Shown here: piece after piece, positions 22,889-25,529 of the stretch | Layout: the number at the start of each line of letters is the position of its first letter | Position numbering within the stretch: the first letter of the stretch is position 1 | Assembly (NCBI GenBank): GCA_947458305.1 | Contig: CANGZO010000008.1 | Span: forward strand, 1 to 25,529 | From: Comamonadaceae bacterium | GTDB lineage: Bacteria > Pseudomonadota > Gammaproteobacteria > Burkholderiales > Burkholderiaceae_C | Direction: 5' to 3' | Length of the DNA stretch: 25,529 bases | Position numbers and translations under genes: made by a program | The notes under the pieces: generated by a model | Told to the model about the DNA's origin: nothing | Databases searched by the model: none | What the model saw: only the letters and a program-made list of their open reading frames with translations

Positions 22889-23506
22889 TTATTTGGAAAT
22901 GGCCAACTTGACGCCAAAACCAATGAGAAAAATGCCCGCCAGCTTCTCCAACCAGCGTCCAATGCGGGGGTTTGCACGCATGCGCGAGGCCAGATGGAAT
23001 GTCAACAAGGTCATGCCCAAGCCATACAGAAAAGTCAGAAAAGCAATGGTTGCGGCCATCACGGCAAAACTGATCCAACCCCGATGAACGCTGGGGTCAA
23101 CAAACAAAGGAAAGAATGCCATGTAAAAAACAATCGCTTTGGGGTTGAGCAAGGTGATGGCCAACGCCTGTTGAAAATACTGACGAGGGCGAATGTTCAA
23201 GACGGGGGCATCGCCCGGCTTGGCCATCAACATCATCCAACCCAACCAAGCCAAATACAAAGCACCCACCCACTGCACAGCCACAAATGCCGCCGGGTAA
23301 GTGGCCAACACCGTAGCCACCCCCGCCACGGCCATCCACATCAACACCTGGTCACCTGCAATCACACCCAAGGTGGCGCCCAACCCCCCAGCAATTCCGC
23401 CTTTGCCGGTGGAGGTGATCAAGGCCAGATTGCCAGGACCAGGAATGGCCAAAAACAAAACAATCGCAGCAACAAAAGATCCGTAATCTGAAATACCAAA
23501 AAACAT
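22889..23506 (-). CDS. LysE/RhtB family exporter
   Basis: 205-residue inner-membrane protein with about six hydrophobic helices, the normal size of LysE/RhtB amino-acid exporters. The family signature near the first helix is visible (LAIPGPGNLALITSTGKGG). The middle segment LLNPKAIVFYMAFFPLFVDP is also typical. The substrate is unknown; amino acids such as threonine, homoserine or lysine are usual for the family. The ATG at 23506 has an AGAAAG purine stretch upstream. A perfect parS site lies 72 bp upstream, so ParB spreading could affect its expression. It sits between rsmG and parA on the same strand. Confidence 0.92.
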   Translation of the reverse strand: MFFGISDYGSFVAAIVLFLAIPGPGNLALITSTGKGGIAGGLGATLGVIAGDQVLMWMAVAGVATVLATYPAAFVAVQWVGALYLAWLGWMMLMAKPGDAPVLNIRPRQYFQQALAITLLNPKAIVFYMAFFPLFVDPSVHRGWISFAVMAATIAFLTFLYGLGMTLLTFHLASRMRANPRIGRWLEKLAGIFLIGFGVKLAISK

Positions 23507-23578
23507 GGGCTTTCTTTCTATGGAGGTTGTTGCGAGTGTAAGTGATGGGCCGCCCGCTGATGCAGCCTCTTTTCGGGG

Positions 23579-23594
23579 TGTTTCACGTGAAACA
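23579..23594. promoter_or_regulatory. parS site, perfect, in the lysE-rsmG gap
   Basis: TGTTTCACGTGAAACA, identical to the bacterial chromosomal parS consensus. It is extended by GGGG before and CCCC after, so 23575-23598 is a perfect 24-bp palindrome. It is the only one of the four parS-like sites outside a coding sequence. Confidence 0.95.
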
Positions 23595-23603
23595 CCCCCT
23601 GAT

Positions 23604-24251
23604 TCAAATGGTTTCAGGCTTCATCCAAACCATACAGCGCTCAACATCCAGGCCGGGGACCGTCAAGGGTTCCACGTGAAACACTTTCACATCGGCAGGC
23701 AACGCGTCAATTTCGCCCTGTGGGTGTTTGCCTTTCATGGCCATCCACACCCCGGCCTCGGCCAGGGCCGAACGAGACCAGGTCACAAAGTCGGGCAAAG
23801 AAGCAAATGCGCGGGAGCAAATGACTTGGTACGGATCGGTCAGGGACTCGACCCGGGCATGCAGACCGCGCAAGTTGGGCAGCTTCAGGCTCACCGCCAC
23901 CTGCTGCACAAACGCGGCTTTCTTGGCCACCGTATCCACACAACTCACGCTCAACTCGGGCATGCAAATGGCCAAGACAACCCCGGGCAAACCACCTCCA
24001 GAACCCACGTCCAATACCTTAATGGTTTGGCCGTGGGTGTGCCGACGCAAGGGGGCGATGGCGGTCAAGCTGTCCAACAGGTGGTGCGTGAGCATGTCCG
24101 CCGGGTCGCGCAGCGCGGTCAGGTTGTAGACCTTGTTCCATTTCTGGATCAGCGCCGCATAGCCCAACAGGTGCTGGATTTGCGCATCCGACAAAGCCAA
24201 GCCCAAGGCTTGCGCACCCGAGCGCAGGCCCTCTTCCAAATTCACGCTCAT
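23604..24251 (-). CDS. rsmG: 16S rRNA (guanine(527)-N7)-methyltransferase RsmG (GidB)
   Basis: S-adenosylmethionine-dependent enzyme that methylates N7 of G527 in 16S rRNA; loss gives low-level streptomycin resistance in other bacteria. The 215 residues show YAALIQKWNKVYNLTALRDP near the N-terminus, HHLLDSL, and the SAM-binding loop DVGSGGGLPG (81-90). The ATG at 24251 overlaps the mnmG stop (ATGA, 24248-24251), the usual mnmG-rsmG arrangement. The C-terminal coding part contains an imperfect parS-like site at 23668-23683. Confidence 0.97.
   Translation of the reverse strand: MSVNLEEGLRSGAQALGLALSDAQIQHLLGYAALIQKWNKVYNLTALRDPADMLTHHLLDSLTAIAPLRRHTHGQTIKVLDVGSGGGLPGVVLAICMPELSVSCVDTVAKKAAFVQQVAVSLKLPNLRGLHARVESLTDPYQVICSRAFASLPDFVTWSRSALAEAGVWMAMKGKHPQGEIDALPADVKVFHVEPLTVPGLDVERCMVWMKPETI
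23668..23683. promoter_or_regulatory. parS-like site, two mismatches, inside rsmG
   Basis: GGTTCCACGTGAAACA differs from the consensus at positions 1 and 5. It lies 89 bp from the perfect site at 23579. It is likely weaker than the others. Confidence 0.6.
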
Positions 24252-25529
24252 GCCTGCACACCCATCTCAACACGATCTTCTGCGGCTTGCATGAAACCTT
24301 TGAAGCCACCCTTCTTCAGGTGAATCAAGAGCAGGGACACGCTGGCGGGTGTGATGCCCGAAATGCGCGAGGCCTGACCCAGGGTTTCGGGGCGGTGCTT
24401 GGCCAGCTTTTGGCGCGCCTCAATCGACAGTGCCGACACCTGCATGTAGTCCAAACTCTCGGGCAGGCGCAGGTGTTCGTAAAACGCAGCCCGCTCCACC
24501 TCCCCTTTTTGGCGGTCGATGTAGCCAGAATACTTGGCGGCGATCTCCACCTGCTCAATCACCGAAGGGCTCAAGTCACCCAGCGTTTCACGTGAAACAT
24601 CGGCACTGGCCATGCGGCCACCATCCAGCGACATCAGCGCGGGGTAGCTCACATTCGGTCTTCGCAGCAAATCGAACAGGTTGTGCTCGTGCTCAATGGC
24701 CTTGCCCAGCACCCGCTCGGACTCGGCCGCAGGCAGGTTGCGCGGGTTCACCCAAGTGGATTTCAGACGCTCTGTTTCACGTGAAACAGCATCGCGTTTG
24801 CGGCTAAAGGCATCCCAGCGGGCGTCATCCACCAAGCCCATTTGCCGCCCCACTTCGGTCAGGCGCGCATCGGCATTGTCTTCACGCAACTGCAACCGGA
24901 ACTCGGCCCGGCTGGTGAACATGCGGTAAGGCTCGGTCACGCCCTGGGTCACCAGGTCATCCACCAGCACACCCAAATAAGCTTGGTCGCGTGCGGGCGT
25001 CCAGGCGGCTTCGCCCCGGCATTGCAGAGCGGCGTTGATGCCGGCAAACAAACCCTGGGCCGCAGCTTCTTCGTAACCGGTCGTGCCGTTGATCTGCCCC
25101 GCAAAGAACAAGCCGTTGATCTGGCGCGTCTCAAAACTGTTCTTCAATGAGCGGGGGTCAAAGTAGTCGTATTCAATCGCGTAACCGGGCCTGAGGATGT
25201 GGCAGTTTTCCAGACCCTTCATCGAGCGCACCAGGTCGTACTGGATGTCAAACGGCAAGCTGGTCGAGATGCCGTTGGGGTAGTACTCGTGGGTGGTCAG
25301 GCCTTCGGGCTCCAGAAAAATCTGGTGGCTGTCCTTGTCGGCAAAGCGGTTGATCTTGTCTTCCACACTCGGGCAATAACGCGGGCCCACGCCTTCGATC
25401 TTGCCGGTGAACATGGGGCTGCGGTCAAAGCCCGAGCGGATGATCTCGTGCGTGCGCTCGTTGGTGTGCGTAATCCAGCACGGCACCTGCTGCGGGTGCA
25501 TCTCGGCCTTGCCCATGAAACTGAACACC
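24248..25529 (-). CDS. mnmG: tRNA uridine-5-carboxymethylaminomethyl modification enzyme MnmG (GidA), 3' part
   Basis: FAD-containing subunit of the MnmE-MnmG complex, which modifies U34 of several tRNAs. The N-terminal part, including the main FAD-binding site, lies beyond the right edge; about 427 residues remain. Visible features are GVGPRYCPSVEDKINRF with the conserved catalytic cysteine, GYAIEYDYFDP, GLFFAGQINGTTGYEEAAAQ, and SRAEFRLQLREDNADARLT. The frame stays open to the edge, so the codon at 25526-25528 is internal. The coding sequence holds two parS sites, each read as V-S-R-E-T in the protein. rsmG follows by an ATGA overlap. Confidence 0.97.
   Translation of the reverse strand, partial: VFSFMGKAEMHPQQVPCWITHTNERTHEIIRSGFDRSPMFTGKIEGVGPRYCPSVEDKINRFADKDSHQIFLEPEGLTTHEYYPNGISTSLPFDIQYDLVRSMKGLENCHILRPGYAIEYDYFDPRSLKNSFETRQINGLFFAGQINGTTGYEEAAAQGLFAGINAALQCRGEAAWTPARDQAYLGVLVDDLVTQGVTEPYRMFTSRAEFRLQLREDNADARLTEVGRQMGLVDDARWDAFSRKRDAVSRETERLKSTWVNPRNLPAAESERVLGKAIEHEHNLFDLLRRPNVSYPALMSLDGGRMASADVSRETLGDLSPSVIEQVEIAAKYSGYIDRQKGEVERAAFYEHLRLPESLDYMQVSALSIEARQKLAKHRPETLGQASRISGITPASVSLLLIHLKKGGFKGFMQAAEDRVEMGVQA
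24584..24599. promoter_or_regulatory. parS site, one mismatch, inside mnmG
   Basis: CGTTTCACGTGAAACA differs from the consensus only at the first base. It is encoded within the MnmG stretch DVSRETLGDL. Confidence 0.88.
24773..24788. promoter_or_regulatory. parS site, perfect, inside mnmG
   Basis: TGTTTCACGTGAAACA, identical to the consensus and flanked by C and G, so the palindrome is 18 bp (24772-24789). It is encoded within the MnmG stretch DAVSRETERLK. Confidence 0.95.

Noticed and set aside
1..25529. CRISPR arrays, tRNA/rRNA genes, insertion sequences, prophage or plasmid genes
   Set aside because: No regularly spaced direct repeats, no tRNA or rRNA sequence that I recognise, and no transposase, integrase or phage structural motifs were found on either strand.

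Overview
The window looks like a Burkholderiales chromosome, probably a Comamonadaceae member of the Limnohabitans/Rhodoferax/Polaromonas kind. This is inferred from the GC-rich coding style, the protein families and the gene order mnmG-rsmG-parA-parB; no search was possible. Four parS-like sites and the mnmG-rsmG-parAB block place the right-hand end close to the chromosomal replication origin. Nothing suggests a plasmid, prophage, IS element, CRISPR array or RNA gene.

Left part (1-10 kb). The 3' end of a TRAP-transporter large permease gene (+) is followed by a convergent D,D-carboxypeptidase gene (dacA type, -) with an unusual lysine-rich linker. Next is a minus-strand catabolic cluster, in transcription order: hotdog-fold acyl-CoA hydratase, acyl-CoA dehydrogenase, class III CoA-transferase, MmgE/PrpD protein, CitE-like CoA-ester lyase, LysR regulator. 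This set matches the itaconate cluster known from Pseudomonas (activation to itaconyl-CoA, hydration to citramalyl-CoA, cleavage to pyruvate and acetyl-CoA). A REPIN-like pair of inverted repeats lies inside the presumed operon. A dapD gene of the long Pseudomonas/actinobacterial type diverges from the cluster and ends at a good intrinsic terminator.

Middle (10-16 kb). An orphan AAA/DUF4143 ATPase, an acetoacetyl-CoA synthetase, a PduO-type cobalamin adenosyltransferase and a D-lactate-dehydrogenase-like FAD oxidase are stand-alone metabolic genes. Several short dyads, two more copies of the REP-like element and a probable terminator lie between them.

Right part (16-25.5 kb). All genes run on the minus strand: mnmG (partial), rsmG, a LysE-family exporter, parA, a small RBBP9-type hydrolase, parB, two paralogous membrane hybrid histidine kinases and a BenE-family transporter. 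The last three are joined by ATGA stop/start overlaps and begin 20 bp after parB. This kinase-kinase-transporter module, without a separate response regulator or HPt protein, is the least expected arrangement in the window.

No gene-free stretch exceeds 300 bp. The longest, 11280-11552, holds a repeated GCGACTTTT motif, a REP-like element, a terminator and a hairpin.
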